From: Vibrio lentus
GTDB lineage: Bacteria; Pseudomonadota; Gammaproteobacteria; Enterobacterales; Vibrionaceae
Reading direction: 5' to 3'
DNA length: 64,000 nt
Assembly: GCF_030409755.1 (NCBI RefSeq)
Contig: NZ_JAUFQE010000002.1
Coordinates: 2,790,001-2,854,000, forward strand
The translations under genes and the position numbers were made by a program. Below the pieces are notes generated by a model. That model was not told where the DNA came from. It ran no database searches and was given only the letters and a program-made list of their open reading frames with translations. Shown piece by piece: positions 1 to 9,000 of the stretch (within the stretch, counting starts at the first letter, position 1; every line of letters begins with the position of its first letter).

Positions 1-1
1 T

Positions 2-673
2 GATCGCGATAGCACCCGCCGCAAGGGCAGCTTAGAAAGCGCGCTAGAGTCAATTCGTAAGGGTGAATACCAAATACTGATCGGCACACAGATGCTTGCT
101 AAAGGTCACCACTTCCCTGACGTGACACTTGTGGCGTTATTGGACGTTGATGCCTCTTTATATAGTAGTGACTTCCGCGCCTCTGAAAGACTCGCTCAGT
201 TGTTCACCCAAGTTGCAGGTCGAGCAGGACGTGCCAGTAAGCCAGGTGAGGTTATCTTACAAACTCACCATCCAGAACATGGCTTGTTACAAGCACTGCT
301 ACACAAAGACTATAACCACTTTGCTCAGACGGCTTTAGCAGAACGTAAACAAGCGATGTTGCCTCCCTATACGTTCATGACACTCTTCAGAGCAGAAGCG
401 AACGACACGCGCTTGGTGGAAGAGTTCTTACGTCAGGTTCGTCATACACTGGAGTCACATCCACTGTTCGACCAATATTGCATGGTGTTGGGGCCAACTC
501 CTGCGCCATTGGCAAAACGAGCAGGTAAATCTCGCTGGCAGCTGATATTGCAAACACAGACTCGTTCATTAATGCAGAAGCTATTAATGAGTGCAAAGCC
601 GGCAATTAATATGTTACCCGCTGCGAAAAAAGTCCGTTGGTCACTCGATATTGAGCCGCAAGATTTGAGCTAA
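2..673 (+). CDS. priA: Primosomal protein N' (PriA helicase), 3' part only
   Basis: C-terminal part of the replication-restart helicase PriA; the frame is open from base 2, so the gene begins upstream of the window. The visible protein carries late superfamily-2 helicase motifs: GTQMLAKGHHFP, a DVD segment and the QVAGRAGR arginine-finger motif, then the C-terminal domain. PriA binds abandoned forks, unwinds the lagging strand and loads the primosome so DnaB can reload. A start at base 92 would cut into the helicase core, so that ATG is internal. The 240 bases that follow lead to cytR. Confidence 0.95.
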   Translation, partial: DRDSTRRKGSLESALESIRKGEYQILIGTQMLAKGHHFPDVTLVALLDVDASLYSSDFRASERLAQLFTQVAGRAGRASKPGEVILQTHHPEHGLLQALLHKDYNHFAQTALAERKQAMLPPYTFMTLFRAEANDTRLVEEFLRQVRHTLESHPLFDQYCMVLGPTPAPLAKRAGKSRWQLILQTQTRSLMQKLLMSAKPAINMLPAAKKVRWSLDIEPQDLS

Positions 674-801
674 ACCCACTCGGGTTAAAACTAATGATAA
701 GTTTGTTCACAAATATTTCATATTTCTCGTGAGCAACTTCACACTAGTCATGTGATTTTTGTTAATCTAGCCGTAACTTTACACGGATGAAACGAATAAA
801 A

Positions 802-833
802 TATTGCAATAAAAAAAGTGTTAGCAACACTTT
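802..833. promoter_or_regulatory. Palindromes in the cytR upstream region
   Basis: The 240-base gap before cytR holds the palindrome ATTGCAAT (803-810) and a perfect 8-bp inverted repeat, AAAGTGTT and AACACTTT, with a 3-base spacer (815-833). LacI-family repressors often autoregulate through such sites, and GTTGCA-type sequences are known CytR half-sites. Assignment to CytR is inference; a weak hairpin is the alternative. Confidence 0.35.
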
Positions 834-913
834 CACAATATCTATCCGATTGTATTAATTATTCACGCCTTAGATACTTAGGCAGCAAAGGAACTTAAAA
901 GAGGGTTTAATTT

Positions 914-1918
914 ATGGCGACAATGAAGGATGTTGCCCAGCTAGCAGGCGTCTCAACCGCAACGGTATCACGTGCATTGATGAACCCTGAGAAAGTCTCA
1001 GTTTCGACTCGTAAACGAGTAGAGACAGCAGTACTTGAAGCTGGATACTCACCCAATACATTAGCTCGAAACTTACGTCGCAACGAATCAAAAACCATCA
1101 TCACTATTGTTCCTGATATCTGTGACCCTTATTTCGCTGAGATCATCCGTGGTATCGAAGATGCTGCAGTAGAAAATGACTACCTAGTTCTACTTGGCGA
1201 CAGTGGTCAGCAGAAGAAGCGCGAATCATCATTTGTAAACTTGGTATTCACCAAACAAGCTGACGGCATGCTGCTGTTAGGCACTGATCATCCATTTGAT
1301 GTCAGCAAACCTGAACAAAAGAATCTACCTCCAATGGTAATGGCGTGTGAATTTGCACCCGAGCTTGAATTGCCAACGGTACATATCGACAACCTGACCT
1401 CTGCATTTGAAGCCGTGAACTACCTAGCTCAATTAGGTCATAAGCGCATTGCTCAAATCTCTGGGCCAAGCACTGCAACCCTGTGTAAGTTCCGCCAACA
1501 AGGTTACCAACAAGCACTGCGCCGCGCTGGAGTATCAATGAACCCAGCTTACAGCACTGTGGGCGATTTCACCTTTGAAGCTGGCGCGCAAGCGGTTCGT
1601 CAATTATTGGCACTTCCAGAGCAACCAACTGCGATTTTCTGTCACAACGATGCGATGGCCATTGGTGCGATTCAAGAAGCGAAGAAGCTAGGTTTACGTG
1701 TTCCTCAAGATCTATCGATTGTTGGCTTCGACGACATCCAATTCGCTCAATACTGCGATCCACCGCTAACGACGATTTCTCAACCTCGTTACGAAATTGG
1801 ACGCCAAGCGATGCTGATGATGCTTGATCTACTGAAAGGTAATGATGTTCAAGCAGGTTCACGTCTACTTGAAGCCAAACTCGTGGTTCGTGGCAGTACG
1901 GCACCACCTCGAATTTAG
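914..1918 (+). CDS. cytR: LacI-family transcriptional repressor CytR
   Basis: DNA-binding repressor of nucleoside uptake and catabolism genes, relieved by cytidine in E. coli. The 334-residue length is normal for LacI/GalR proteins. The N-terminal helix-turn-helix reads VAQLAGVSTATVSRAL (about residues 7-22), followed by the hinge region and a periplasmic-binding-protein-like sensor domain from about residue 60. A good Shine-Dalgarno (GAGGG) lies 7-8 bases before the ATG. It stands between priA and ftsN, as cytR does in enterobacteria (priA-cytR-ftsN), which strongly supports CytR over other LacI members. Confidence 0.93.
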   Translation: MATMKDVAQLAGVSTATVSRALMNPEKVSVSTRKRVETAVLEAGYSPNTLARNLRRNESKTIITIVPDICDPYFAEIIRGIEDAAVENDYLVLLGDSGQQKKRESSFVNLVFTKQADGMLLLGTDHPFDVSKPEQKNLPPMVMACEFAPELELPTVHIDNLTSAFEAVNYLAQLGHKRIAQISGPSTATLCKFRQQGYQQALRRAGVSMNPAYSTVGDFTFEAGAQAVRQLLALPEQPTAIFCHNDAMAIGAIQEAKKLGLRVPQDLSIVGFDDIQFAQYCDPPLTTISQPRYEIGRQAMLMMLDLLKGNDVQAGSRLLEAKLVVRGSTAPPRI

Positions 1919-2040
1919 GCAAGATAAATACCCACACAAACCTGCGGCACATTTTGATGTGCCGCTTCCATTTCTGCACTATTATCCTCGCGCAATCTGG
2001 ATTACCATGAGAGCAGAACTATCAACTATTGAATTGTCTT

Positions 2041-2580
2041 GTGGCTAATAGAGATTATGTAAAGCGCGGTCGTGGCACGAAAAAACCGACCAAGAAACAA
2101 GCCCCTCGCCGTAAACCTTGGCGCAGTGGTCTTTTGGCGATCCTCCTTGCCGGTGGTTTTGGTTACGGACTTTACTTATTGAGTAACGATCCTGAACCGC
2201 CAACACCAGTGCCAGAGGTGAGCAAGTCGAAACCTAAGCCAAAACCAGCGAAAGTGATTCCACCACCTCCAGAAGAGAAGTGGGACTACGTTGAAACACT
2301 GCCAAGTCGCGAAATTGAAGTTAAGGCCAAAGAGCAAGAGATTTCAAAGATCCCTTACATCATGCAGTGTGGCGCTTACAAAACCGCTTCTCAAGCAGAT
2401 GCGCGTAAATTGGATATAGCTTTCCAAGGTATCTCGAGTGAAATCCGTAAGAAAGACGGCAGTAGCTGGTATCGTGTGGTTCTAGGACCATACAAGTTTA
2501 AGCGTGACGCCGAGCGCGATCGCCACAAACTACAGCGAGCAAAAATCGAACCTTGTGCTATTTGGAAAGACACTGAATAG
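2041..2580 (+). CDS. ftsN: Cell division protein FtsN (short form, GTG start)
   Basis: Bitopic inner-membrane divisome protein that triggers septal peptidoglycan synthesis. I use the GTG at 2041 because the protein then begins MANRDYVKRGRGTKK, the conserved FtsN cytoplasmic start; an in-frame start 12 bases upstream is less likely. The order is a basic cytoplasmic tail, one membrane segment (about residues 33-52), a proline/lysine-rich periplasmic linker, and a C-terminal SPOR domain (about 105-178) with QCGAYKTASQADA. At 179 residues it is much shorter than E. coli FtsN (319), mainly in the linker. It lies directly before hslVU, as in enterobacteria. Confidence 0.9.
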   Translation: MANRDYVKRGRGTKKPTKKQAPRRKPWRSGLLAILLAGGFGYGLYLLSNDPEPPTPVPEVSKSKPKPKPAKVIPPPPEEKWDYVETLPSREIEVKAKEQEISKIPYIMQCGAYKTASQADARKLDIAFQGISSEIRKKDGSSWYRVVLGPYKFKRDAERDRHKLQRAKIEPCAIWKDTE

Positions 2581-2599
2581 ATTTAGATTTAGATTTAGC
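2580..2599 (+). repeat. Short tandem hexamer (GATTTA) at the ftsN stop
   Basis: Three head-to-tail copies of GATTTA begin at the last base of the ftsN stop codon. It is a small slippage-type repeat with no evident function. Confidence 0.6.
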
Positions 2600-2647
2600 G
2601 ATAGCCACAGTATTAATCTAAGCAAAAGCCGAAAACCAAACACCGAA

Positions 2648-2675
2648 AGCCTCCCATTGTGGAGGTTTTCTTTTA
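2648..2675 (+). terminator. Rho-independent terminator of ftsN
   Basis: CCTCC (2650-2654) pairs with GGAGG (2661-2665) across a 6-base loop, followed by TTTTCTTTT. It separates ftsN from the heat-shock promoter of hslVU. Confidence 0.75.
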
Positions 2676-2744
2676 TCCCCTCGCCCTTTAACCAAATTTC
2701 CTTACAACTTCCGCCGATAAGTTGCGCGACATCACTCGACCTTC

Positions 2745-2773
2745 CTTGAATTATCCGAGCACCATCCTCATAT
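2745..2773 (+). promoter_or_regulatory. Sigma-32 (heat-shock) promoter of hslVU
   Basis: CTTGAA at 2745-2750, 15 bases, then CCTCATAT at 2766-2773. This matches the RpoH consensus CTTGAA-N(13-17)-CCCCATNT with one mismatch in the -10 element. It sits about 45 bases before the hslV start. HslVU is a classic heat-shock operon, so element and context agree. Confidence 0.8.
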
Positions 2774-2816
2774 ACTTTTTATACCCAAAGATAAGAAATA
2801 TTAAGAGGCCCTACTC

Positions 2817-3365
2817 GTGACTACCATTGTATCTGTACGTCGTAATAATAAAGTCGTCATCGCGGGTGATGGACAAGTATCTCTAGGCAACACCGTAATG
2901 AAGGGCAATGCCCGTAAAGTACGTCGCCTATACAACAACAAAGTACTGGCTGGTTTTGCTGGCGGTACGGCAGATGCTTTCACGCTATTCGAAAAATTTG
3001 AAAGCAAGCTGCAAATGCACCAAGGCCACCTGACCAAAGCTGCCGTTGAGCTGGCGAAGGATTGGCGTAGCGACCGTGCTCTACGTAAATTAGAAGCACT
3101 ACTAGCAGTAGCGGATGAAACCGCTTCATTGATCATCACTGGTAACGGTGACGTAGTTCAACCAGAGAACGACCTGATTGCGATCGGTTCGGGCGGTAAC
3201 TTTGCTCAAGCAGCGGCTACTGCACTATTAGAAAATACAGATTTAGATGCGCGTGAAATTGCAGAAAAGTCGCTGAACATTGCTGGCGATATCTGCGTAT
3301 TCACCAACCATCAGCACACTATTGAAGAACTAGAGAGCACCGTTGAGCTGCCAAAGCCAGAGTAA
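2817..3365 (+). CDS. hslV: HslV (ClpQ), peptidase subunit of the HslUV protease
   Basis: Proteasome-beta-like threonine peptidase that forms the double hexamer degraded-substrate chamber of HslUV. It starts with GTG at 2817; after Met removal the mature N-terminal TTIVSVRRN gives the catalytic Thr1. Conserved stretches [13 protein letters not shown] and [14 protein letters not shown] are visible, and 182 residues is the usual length. It is followed 58 bases later by hslU. Expression is probably driven by the sigma-32 promoter at 2745-2773. Confidence 0.97.
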   Translation: MTTIVSVRRNNKVVIAGDGQVSLGNTVMKGNARKVRRLYNNKVLAGFAGGTADAFTLFEKFESKLQMHQGHLTKAAVELAKDWRSDRALRKLEALLAVADETASLIITGNGDVVQPENDLIAIGSGGNFAQAAATALLENTDLDAREIAEKSLNIAGDICVFTNHQHTIEELESTVELPKPE

Positions 3366-3423
3366 CGACGGCTTCCATCAATAACGTTGTATTCAACAGT
3401 GATTAAAGAATTAAGGAAAAACC

Positions 3424-4764
3424 ATGTCTGAGATGACTCCTCGCGAAATCGTTCACGAACTCAATCGCCACATTATCGGCCAAGACAACGCTAAGCGTTC
3501 AGTGGCTATCGCACTGCGTAACCGCTGGCGTCGTATGCAGCTTGAAGAAAGCCTGCGTGTTGAAGTATCACCAAAAAACATCCTGATGATCGGCCCTACC
3601 GGTGTAGGTAAAACTGAAATTGCTCGCCGTCTAGCAAAACTAGCAAACGCGCCTTTCATCAAGGTAGAAGCGACTAAGTTCACTGAAGTGGGCTACGTAG
3701 GTAAAGAAGTTGAAACCATCATCCGTGACCTAACGGACGTTGCGATCAAGATGACGCACCAGCAAGCGATGGAAAAAGTACAATACCGCGCTGAAGAACA
3801 AGCTGAAGAACGCATTCTTGATGCCCTTCTACCACCAGCACGCGATGCTTGGGGTCAGAACGAGCAATCAACGGAAGAAACTACCTCTTCAAACACTCGT
3901 CAGATTTTCCGCAAGAAACTGCGCGAAGGTAAGCTAGATGACAAAGAGATCGAAGTTGATGTAGCGGCGCCACAAATGGGTGTTGAAATCATGTCACCTC
4001 CTGGCATGGAAGAGATGACTAACCAGCTGCAAGGCATGTTCCAAAACCTCGCTGGCGACACCAAGAAAAAGCGTAAGATGAAAATCAAAGACGCATTCAA
4101 AGCACTGACAGAAGAAGAAGCTGCGAAGCTTGTGAACCAGGAAGAGCTAAAAGAGAGCGCGATCTTCAACGCTGAAAACAACGGCATCGTATTCATCGAT
4201 GAGATCGACAAAATCTGTAAGCGTGGCGACAGCTCAGGCCCAGATGTATCTCGTGAGGGTGTTCAACGTGACTTGCTTCCTCTTATCGAAGGCAGCACAG
4301 TATCAACTAAGCACGGTATGGTAAAAACTGACCACATCTTGTTTATCACATCAGGTGCATTCCAAGTGGCTAAGCCATCAGACCTGATCCCTGAACTGCA
4401 AGGTCGTCTGCCAATCCGTGTTGAACTTGAAGCGCTTTCTGCACATGACTTCAAACGTATTCTTACTGAGCCAAAAGCATCACTGACAGAGCAGTACATT
4501 GCCCTGATGAAAACAGAAGATGTCGGCATTGAGTTCACTGAAGATGGCATCAACCAAATTGCTGACGCAGCATGGCGTGTGAACGAAACTACTGAAAACA
4601 TCGGGGCGCGTCGTCTACATACCGTCATGGAGCGCCTAATGGATGAGATTTCATTCGACGCAACAGACCGAGCAGGCAGCAAATTGGTAATTGATGAAGC
4701 TTATGTAATATCTAAGCTTGGCGAGCTCGTAGAAGACGAAGACCTAAGCCGCTTCATCCTGTAG
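3424..4764 (+). CDS. hslU: HslU (ClpY), ATPase subunit of the HslUV protease
   Basis: AAA+ unfoldase that feeds substrates into HslV. It shows the N-terminal [16 protein letters not shown] segment, Walker [10 protein letters not shown] (about residues 57-65), the inserted I-domain (about 110-240), Walker B IVFIDEID (about 256-263), sensor motifs, and the C-terminal EDLSRFIL tail whose last residues dock into HslV. At 446 residues it is the family length. It is the second gene of hslVU, and a strong terminator follows. Confidence 0.97.
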   Translation: MSEMTPREIVHELNRHIIGQDNAKRSVAIALRNRWRRMQLEESLRVEVSPKNILMIGPTGVGKTEIARRLAKLANAPFIKVEATKFTEVGYVGKEVETIIRDLTDVAIKMTHQQAMEKVQYRAEEQAEERILDALLPPARDAWGQNEQSTEETTSSNTRQIFRKKLREGKLDDKEIEVDVAAPQMGVEIMSPPGMEEMTNQLQGMFQNLAGDTKKKRKMKIKDAFKALTEEEAAKLVNQEELKESAIFNAENNGIVFIDEIDKICKRGDSSGPDVSREGVQRDLLPLIEGSTVSTKHGMVKTDHILFITSGAFQVAKPSDLIPELQGRLPIRVELEALSAHDFKRILTEPKASLTEQYIALMKTEDVGIEFTEDGINQIADAAWRVNETTENIGARRLHTVMERLMDEISFDATDRAGSKLVIDEAYVISKLGELVEDEDLSRFIL

Positions 4765-4823
4765 CACAGGAAACTCCAACTTATTGCTCTATCTCAAAGA
4801 AATAGCAGCTAATAAGCGAATTC

Positions 4824-4852
4824 AAGGCCCACTTTCGAGTGGGCTTTTTATT
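4824..4852 (+). terminator. Rho-independent terminator of hslVU
   Basis: GCCCAC (4827-4832), loop TTTCGA, GTGGGC (4839-4844), then TTTTTATT. Confidence 0.9.
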
Positions 4853-4919
4853 ACCCGAAAAATGGGCGTATACTCAAATCACAGTATGAAACGAAGACTT
4901 ACAAAGAATTAGACCTACG

Positions 4920-5838
4920 ATGAAACAATCTCTACTGATTTGGCTTGATGCCGCACGACCAAAAACTCTGCCTCTCGCACTTGTCTCTATTCTTACAGGA
5001 AGTAGTTTAGCGTTCGCCAACGACCAATTTTCTTTGTCGATAGCCCTGCTGGCATTTTTAACGGCCACGCTATTACAGATTTTGTCGAACTTAGCGAATG
5101 ACTATGGCGATGCGGTTAAAGGCACGGATAACGACAAACGCCTAGGCCCGATGAGAGCCATGCAATCAGGCGCTGTCACCGCCCAAACCATGAAACAAGC
5201 GATCATTCTCAATATCGTATTTACGGTCATTGCTGGGTTGATTCTTATTTTTCATGCACTGAGCTCACTCGAAAGCATCGTATCTTTCATTGCGTTAGGT
5301 GTTTTAGCGATTGTCGCAGCGATTGCCTATACCGTCGGTAATAAGCCTTATGGTTATATTGGCCTTGGCGACTTGTCGGTGTTTATCTTCTTTGGCTTGT
5401 TAGGGGTTTCAGGTACTTACTTCTTACATACAGGTCATGTTGAGCCAAGCCTGTTCCTTCCAGCGCTAGGCTGTGGACTAATGGCGGTTGCCGTTCTCAA
5501 CATCAACAACATGCGCGATATTGAAAACGACAGCGAATGTGGCAAACGCACCATGGCCGTTCGCCTAGGGCAACGTAAAGCTAAGCAATACCATTTCGCA
5601 CTGCTTGGTTTGGCGCTTGCGTCTTTCGCCATCTACCTACTGATTCAAGAAAAACCGGTCTGGATTAGCCTACCGTTTTTACTCAGCATTATTATTGTGT
5701 ACAAGCATGGCAAAGCCGTTTGGGAAACCGAAAAAACCGGCTCAGATTGCCCCAATGATGCCCGTTATTGTGAAATGTTCACTGGTGACTAATCTACTGT
5801 TTGCAGGGGTTGTCGTAGCTCAAACTCTATTGAGTTAA
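4920..5838 (+). pseudogene. menA: 1,4-dihydroxy-2-naphthoate polyprenyltransferase MenA, frameshifted near the 3' end
   Basis: UbiA-family membrane prenyltransferase that attaches the isoprenoid tail to DHNA in menaquinone synthesis. Both Asp-rich motifs are present: NDYGDAVKGTDND (about residues 59-71) and NNMRDIENDSECGK (about 196-209). As sequenced, the frame ends at 5792 after 290 residues, with an atypical tail starting at the run of six A (5731-5736). Dropping one A restores KPAQIAPMMPVIVKC and a last hydrophobic helix, ending at the TAA at 5836-5838. That gives 305 residues, the normal MenA length. It is either a real frameshift, a slippage-prone site, or a sequencing error; the rest of the gene looks intact. 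Confidence 0.85.
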
Positions 5839-5911
5839 TTAAGACTAATCATTGCAAAGGGATCAAGCACCGATATACTCAAAGTAAGCTCATTGTTCAA
5901 AAGGTATGCTA

Positions 5912-6430
5912 ATGGAATACAACACTTCAGCACTGTGCGACATATATTTGGATCAAGTTGATGTCGTGGAGCCAATGTTCAGTAATTTCGGTGGACGAGC
6001 GTCATTCGCCGGACAGATCTCGACGATAAAATGCTTTGAAGACAACGCATTGATTCGGTCTGTATTAGAACAAGATGGTCTGGGGCGGGTGTTGTTGATC
6101 GATGGTGGCGGCTCACTAAGAAAAGCGCTGATCGATGCTGAAATGGCCCTACTTGCCGAAGACAATGAGTGGGAAGGTATTGTGGTTTACGGCTGCGTAC
6201 GCGAAGTCGATGAGCTAGAAGACATGAACCTTGGCATTCAGGCTTTAGCGTCTATTCCCGTGGGTGCGAGCCAAGAAGGTGTGGGCGAATTAGACGTACC
6301 GGTCAACTTTGGCAGCGTCACTTTCTTACCGGAAGATTACCTCTACGCAGACAACACGGGCATCATTCTTTCTGCTGAGCCTTTGGATGTTGAGCTTGAT
6401 TTGGATGTTGAGGAAGAAGAGGTCGAGTAG
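5912..6430 (+). CDS. rraA: RraA, regulator of ribonuclease E activity
   Basis: Small trimeric protein that binds RNase E and lowers its activity on mRNA. The ATG at 5912 follows AAAAGG at 7 bases; the in-frame ATG at 5906 is less well placed. The start [21 protein letters not shown] and the glycine-rich [10 protein letters not shown] and [12 protein letters not shown] segments are typical of RraA/MenG-fold proteins. The last 15 residues are a Glu/Asp-rich tail. The menA-rraA order is conserved in gamma-proteobacteria; rraA was once called menG for this reason, but it is not a methyltransferase. Confidence 0.95.
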   Translation: MEYNTSALCDIYLDQVDVVEPMFSNFGGRASFAGQISTIKCFEDNALIRSVLEQDGLGRVLLIDGGGSLRKALIDAEMALLAEDNEWEGIVVYGCVREVDELEDMNLGIQALASIPVGASQEGVGELDVPVNFGSVTFLPEDYLYADNTGIILSAEPLDVELDLDVEEEEVE

Positions 6431-6490
6431 CTCACTCAGCTTCAAATAATTAAAAAACCATAAGAACACAAAGCATAATAATACAAACAA

Positions 6491-6524
6491 AAACGCCCGC
6501 TACTCAGTAGCGGGCGTTTTTTTT
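6491..6524. terminator. Bidirectional terminator between rraA and zapB
   Basis: AAACGCCCGCTA (6491-6502) pairs with TAGCGGGCGTTT (6508-6519) over a 5-base loop and is flanked by A and T runs. It can end both convergent transcripts. Confidence 0.92.
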
Positions 6525-6540
6525 AAATCTGAAGAGTCAA

Positions 6541-6783
6541 TTACTCAACGTCATCCATTTTACCTAGAAGGTTACGGATGCGATCTTGCCATGCAGAGTG
6601 CTCTTCCTGCATTTGCTGAGTTTTTTGCTCTAGGTCGTGACGGCTTGCTTTTAGCTCACCAGCTTCTGTTGCTAGTGCTTCTTTCTCTTCTTTAAGCTCT
6701 TCCACTTCCATTTGAAGAAGTGCAATTGTATCTACTGCTGTTTGAATTTTTGCTTCTAGCTGCTCTAGTACTTCAAAAGACAT
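6541..6783 (-). CDS. zapB: Cell division protein ZapB
   Basis: Cytoplasmic coiled-coil protein that joins the Z-ring through ZapA and aids its assembly. The 80 residues are almost entirely heptad-type, Glu/Lys/Leu-rich sequence (MSFEVLEQLEAKIQTAVDTI at the start), and the length equals that of known ZapB. It converges on rraA and diverges from glpX, the same neighbourhood as in E. coli (glpX, zapB, rraA, menA). Confidence 0.93.
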   Translation of the reverse strand: MSFEVLEQLEAKIQTAVDTIALLQMEVEELKEEKEALATEAGELKASRHDLEQKTQQMQEEHSAWQDRIRNLLGKMDDVE

Positions 6784-7107
6784 TCTGGCCTACCTTTAAG
6801 TTATCCATTTGATGGTGAAGGTCTACTCCACTTATTTCCCCATTCTACTCAGCAGAGCAAGGATAAACACTCTATATATTCGATATTTTGCGCCATTCGA
6901 TGAAAAAAACAGCGCTTTTTACCGAATATTGACGTGAATTATTACTAGCGCGACAACAGACTGATTATTTTGATGAATATTACCTGTTTTCACCTGCAAA
7001 TTGATCGAGAGCAATCCCCCAAAAACAAAAAGGCAAACGTTTCCTTTGGGATATGGTAAAATTCGCCGCGAAATTTCTATTCCCCCTTTGAAAATTTTGG
7101 AGTCCGC
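6784..7107. other. Divergent zapB-glpX intergenic region
   Basis: This 324-base non-coding stretch carries the zapB promoter (minus) and the glpX promoter (plus). The glpX side has a -10 TAAAAT at 7057-7062 and a PurR box described separately. I see no small gene or stable hairpin in it. Confidence 0.6.
7031..7046 (+). promoter_or_regulatory. PurR-type operator over the glpX -35 region
   Basis: AGGCAAACGTTTCCTT matches the purine repressor consensus ANGCAANCGNTTNCNT at every fixed position. It lies 10 bases before the likely -10 TAAAAT (7057-7062), so it covers the expected -35 hexamer, a repressing position. Assignment to PurR is by consensus; Cra or another LacI-family protein is possible. 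Confidence 0.7.
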
Positions 7108-8115
7108 ATGAAACGCGATTTAGCAATGTCATTCTCTCGTGTCACTGAAGGTGCAGCGCTAGCTGGTTACAAGTGGCTTGGCCGCGGCGATAAAAACGCT
7201 GCAGATGGCGCTGCTGTAGAAGTAATGCGTAGCCTACTGAACAAAACCGAAATTAGCGGTGAGATCGTTATTGGCGAAGGTGAAATCGATGATGCACCTA
7301 TGCTATACATCGGCGAAAACGTCGGTATTGGCGGTGATGCTGTAGATATCGCCGTTGACCCAATTGAAGGGACACGCATGACAGCAATGGGCCAATCAAA
7401 TGCATTGGCGGTATTGGCTGCTGGCGAAAAAGGCAGCTTCCTTAAAGCGCCTGACATGTACATGGAGAAATTAGTTGTTGGCCCTGGCGCAAAAGGCGTG
7501 ATTGACCTAGAACTGCCACTGACAGAAAACCTAGAAAACATTGCGAAAGCACTAGGTAAAACACTCGATACACTAGTAGTAACCACTCTTGCTAAACCAC
7601 GTCATGATCAAGTAATTGCTGACATGCAGGCGATGGGCGTTCGTGTATTCGCAGTGCCAGATGGTGATGTTGCTGCTTCTATCCTAACGTGTATGCCAGA
7701 CAGCGAAGTCGACGTAATGTACTGCATCGGTGGTGCTCCTGAAGGTGTCGTGTCAGCTGCGGTTATTCGCGCACTCGACGGCGACATGCACGCACGTCTG
7801 CTTCCTCGTCATGAAGTAAAAGGCAATACAGAAGAGAACCGCAAACACGGTGAGCTTGAATTAGAGCGTTGTGCGGAAATGGGCGTAACGGCGGGTATCG
7901 TATTGAAGATGGAAGACATGGCTCGTAGCGACAACGTTGTGTTCTCTGCAACGGGTATTACTAAGGGTGACCTGCTAGAAGGCATCACTCGTACAGGCAA
8001 TATCGCAACCACAGAAACACTGCTTATCCGTGGCCGCTGTCGTACTATTCGTCGCATCAAGTCTATTCACTACCTAGAGCGTAAAGACCCAGAAGTGATT
8101 GGTCACATCCTGTAA
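7108..8115 (+). CDS. glpX: Class II fructose-1,6-bisphosphatase GlpX
   Basis: Gluconeogenic phosphatase converting fructose-1,6-bisphosphate to fructose-6-phosphate, metal-dependent, cytoplasmic. It shows the lithium-sensitive phosphatase-type motifs GEGEIDDAPML (about residues 56-66), VDPIEGT (about 85-91) and IGGAPEGVVSA (about 209-219). Its 335 residues match the family. The start follows TTTGGAG. In E. coli glpX is in the glpFKX operon; here it is alone, with its own promoter overlapped by a PurR-like box, and ends at a strong terminator. Confidence 0.96.
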   Translation: MKRDLAMSFSRVTEGAALAGYKWLGRGDKNAADGAAVEVMRSLLNKTEISGEIVIGEGEIDDAPMLYIGENVGIGGDAVDIAVDPIEGTRMTAMGQSNALAVLAAGEKGSFLKAPDMYMEKLVVGPGAKGVIDLELPLTENLENIAKALGKTLDTLVVTTLAKPRHDQVIADMQAMGVRVFAVPDGDVAASILTCMPDSEVDVMYCIGGAPEGVVSAAVIRALDGDMHARLLPRHEVKGNTEENRKHGELELERCAEMGVTAGIVLKMEDMARSDNVVFSATGITKGDLLEGITRTGNIATTETLLIRGRCRTIRRIKSIHYLERKDPEVIGHIL

Positions 8116-8143
8116 ACCTAAACTAGGTTCAACAGAACACACG

Positions 8144-8176
8144 AAGGCTGATACCAAGTATCAGCCTTTTGTTTTA
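8144..8176 (+). terminator. Terminator of glpX
   Basis: AAGGCTGATAC (8144-8154) pairs with GTATCAGCCTT (8158-8168) over a 3-base loop, then TTGTTTTA. Confidence 0.9.
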
Positions 8177-8277
8177 TTGGCCATCAAGAACCTGTGCATT
8201 TCACCTGCACCATAGTAAATGGTTTGCTTTATAAACACCTTGCCTCATAATAGTAAGGTTCATAAGGTAGAGATAGT

Positions 8278-8898
8278 ATGAAAACAAGCGACAAAATCTT
8301 ACAGACCATTAAGCGTCAAGGCGCGGTAACCGCGAAACAACTGTCAGAAGAATTTGGCATGACGACAATGGGTGCCAGACAGCACCTACAAAGTTTGGAA
8401 GATGACGGTATTCTTGCGTTTCATGACGTCAAAGTAAAAGTAGGTCGCCCAACTCGCCATTGGTCACTGACTCAGCAAGGTCATGGTCAATTTTCAGATC
8501 GACACGGTGAGCTCACTATTCAAGTGATAGATGCTGTCGAGAACCTGTTTGGTAAAGAGGGGCTAGCTAAAGTGGCCGCTGAACGTGAACAACACACGTT
8601 AAAGCAATATCAAACGGCCCTATCTGGCTGCGACAACCTGCTGAGTAAACTTGAAAAGCTAACCCAACTTCGAGAAGAAGAAGGGTATATGGCTGAACTT
8701 CAAGAGCAAGGCGATCACTACATCTTGATCGAAAACCACTGCCCTATCTGTAAGGCTGCAACTCGTTGCCCTAGCCTCTGCCAATCAGAACTCAATGTTT
8801 TCAAAGAATTACTCAAAGATGAATGTCATGTGATCCGCACTGAGCACATCATTACTGGCGAACGTCGTTGTACTTATACCCTAACGCCAAGTTACTAA
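8278..8898 (+). CDS. SufR-like winged-helix regulator with a C-terminal cysteine cluster
   Basis: Transcription factor of the COG2345/SufR type. The N-terminal winged helix-turn-helix (about residues 5-60) includes AKQLSEEFGMTTMGARQHLQSLE. The C-terminal part has Cys155, Cys158, Cys164, Cys168, Cys183 and Cys198, an arrangement like that used by SufR to hold an Fe-S cluster. The family controls Fe-S assembly or redox genes in other bacteria; no suf or isc gene is nearby here, so the target is unknown. It is followed about 100 bases later by another Cys-rich gene on the same strand. The start is an ATG after a moderate AAGG. Confidence 0.75.
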   Translation: MKTSDKILQTIKRQGAVTAKQLSEEFGMTTMGARQHLQSLEDDGILAFHDVKVKVGRPTRHWSLTQQGHGQFSDRHGELTIQVIDAVENLFGKEGLAKVAAEREQHTLKQYQTALSGCDNLLSKLEKLTQLREEEGYMAELQEQGDHYILIENHCPICKAATRCPSLCQSELNVFKELLKDECHVIRTEHIITGERRCTYTLTPSY

Positions 8899-9000
8899 TA
8901 CCGTCTCAATATTGAGAAAATAAAAATAGAACAAAATTTGTACAGATTTCTTTCTTAAGCTTAAAGCATATGAAACATGCTTAATTCTAAGGAAGGAAAG

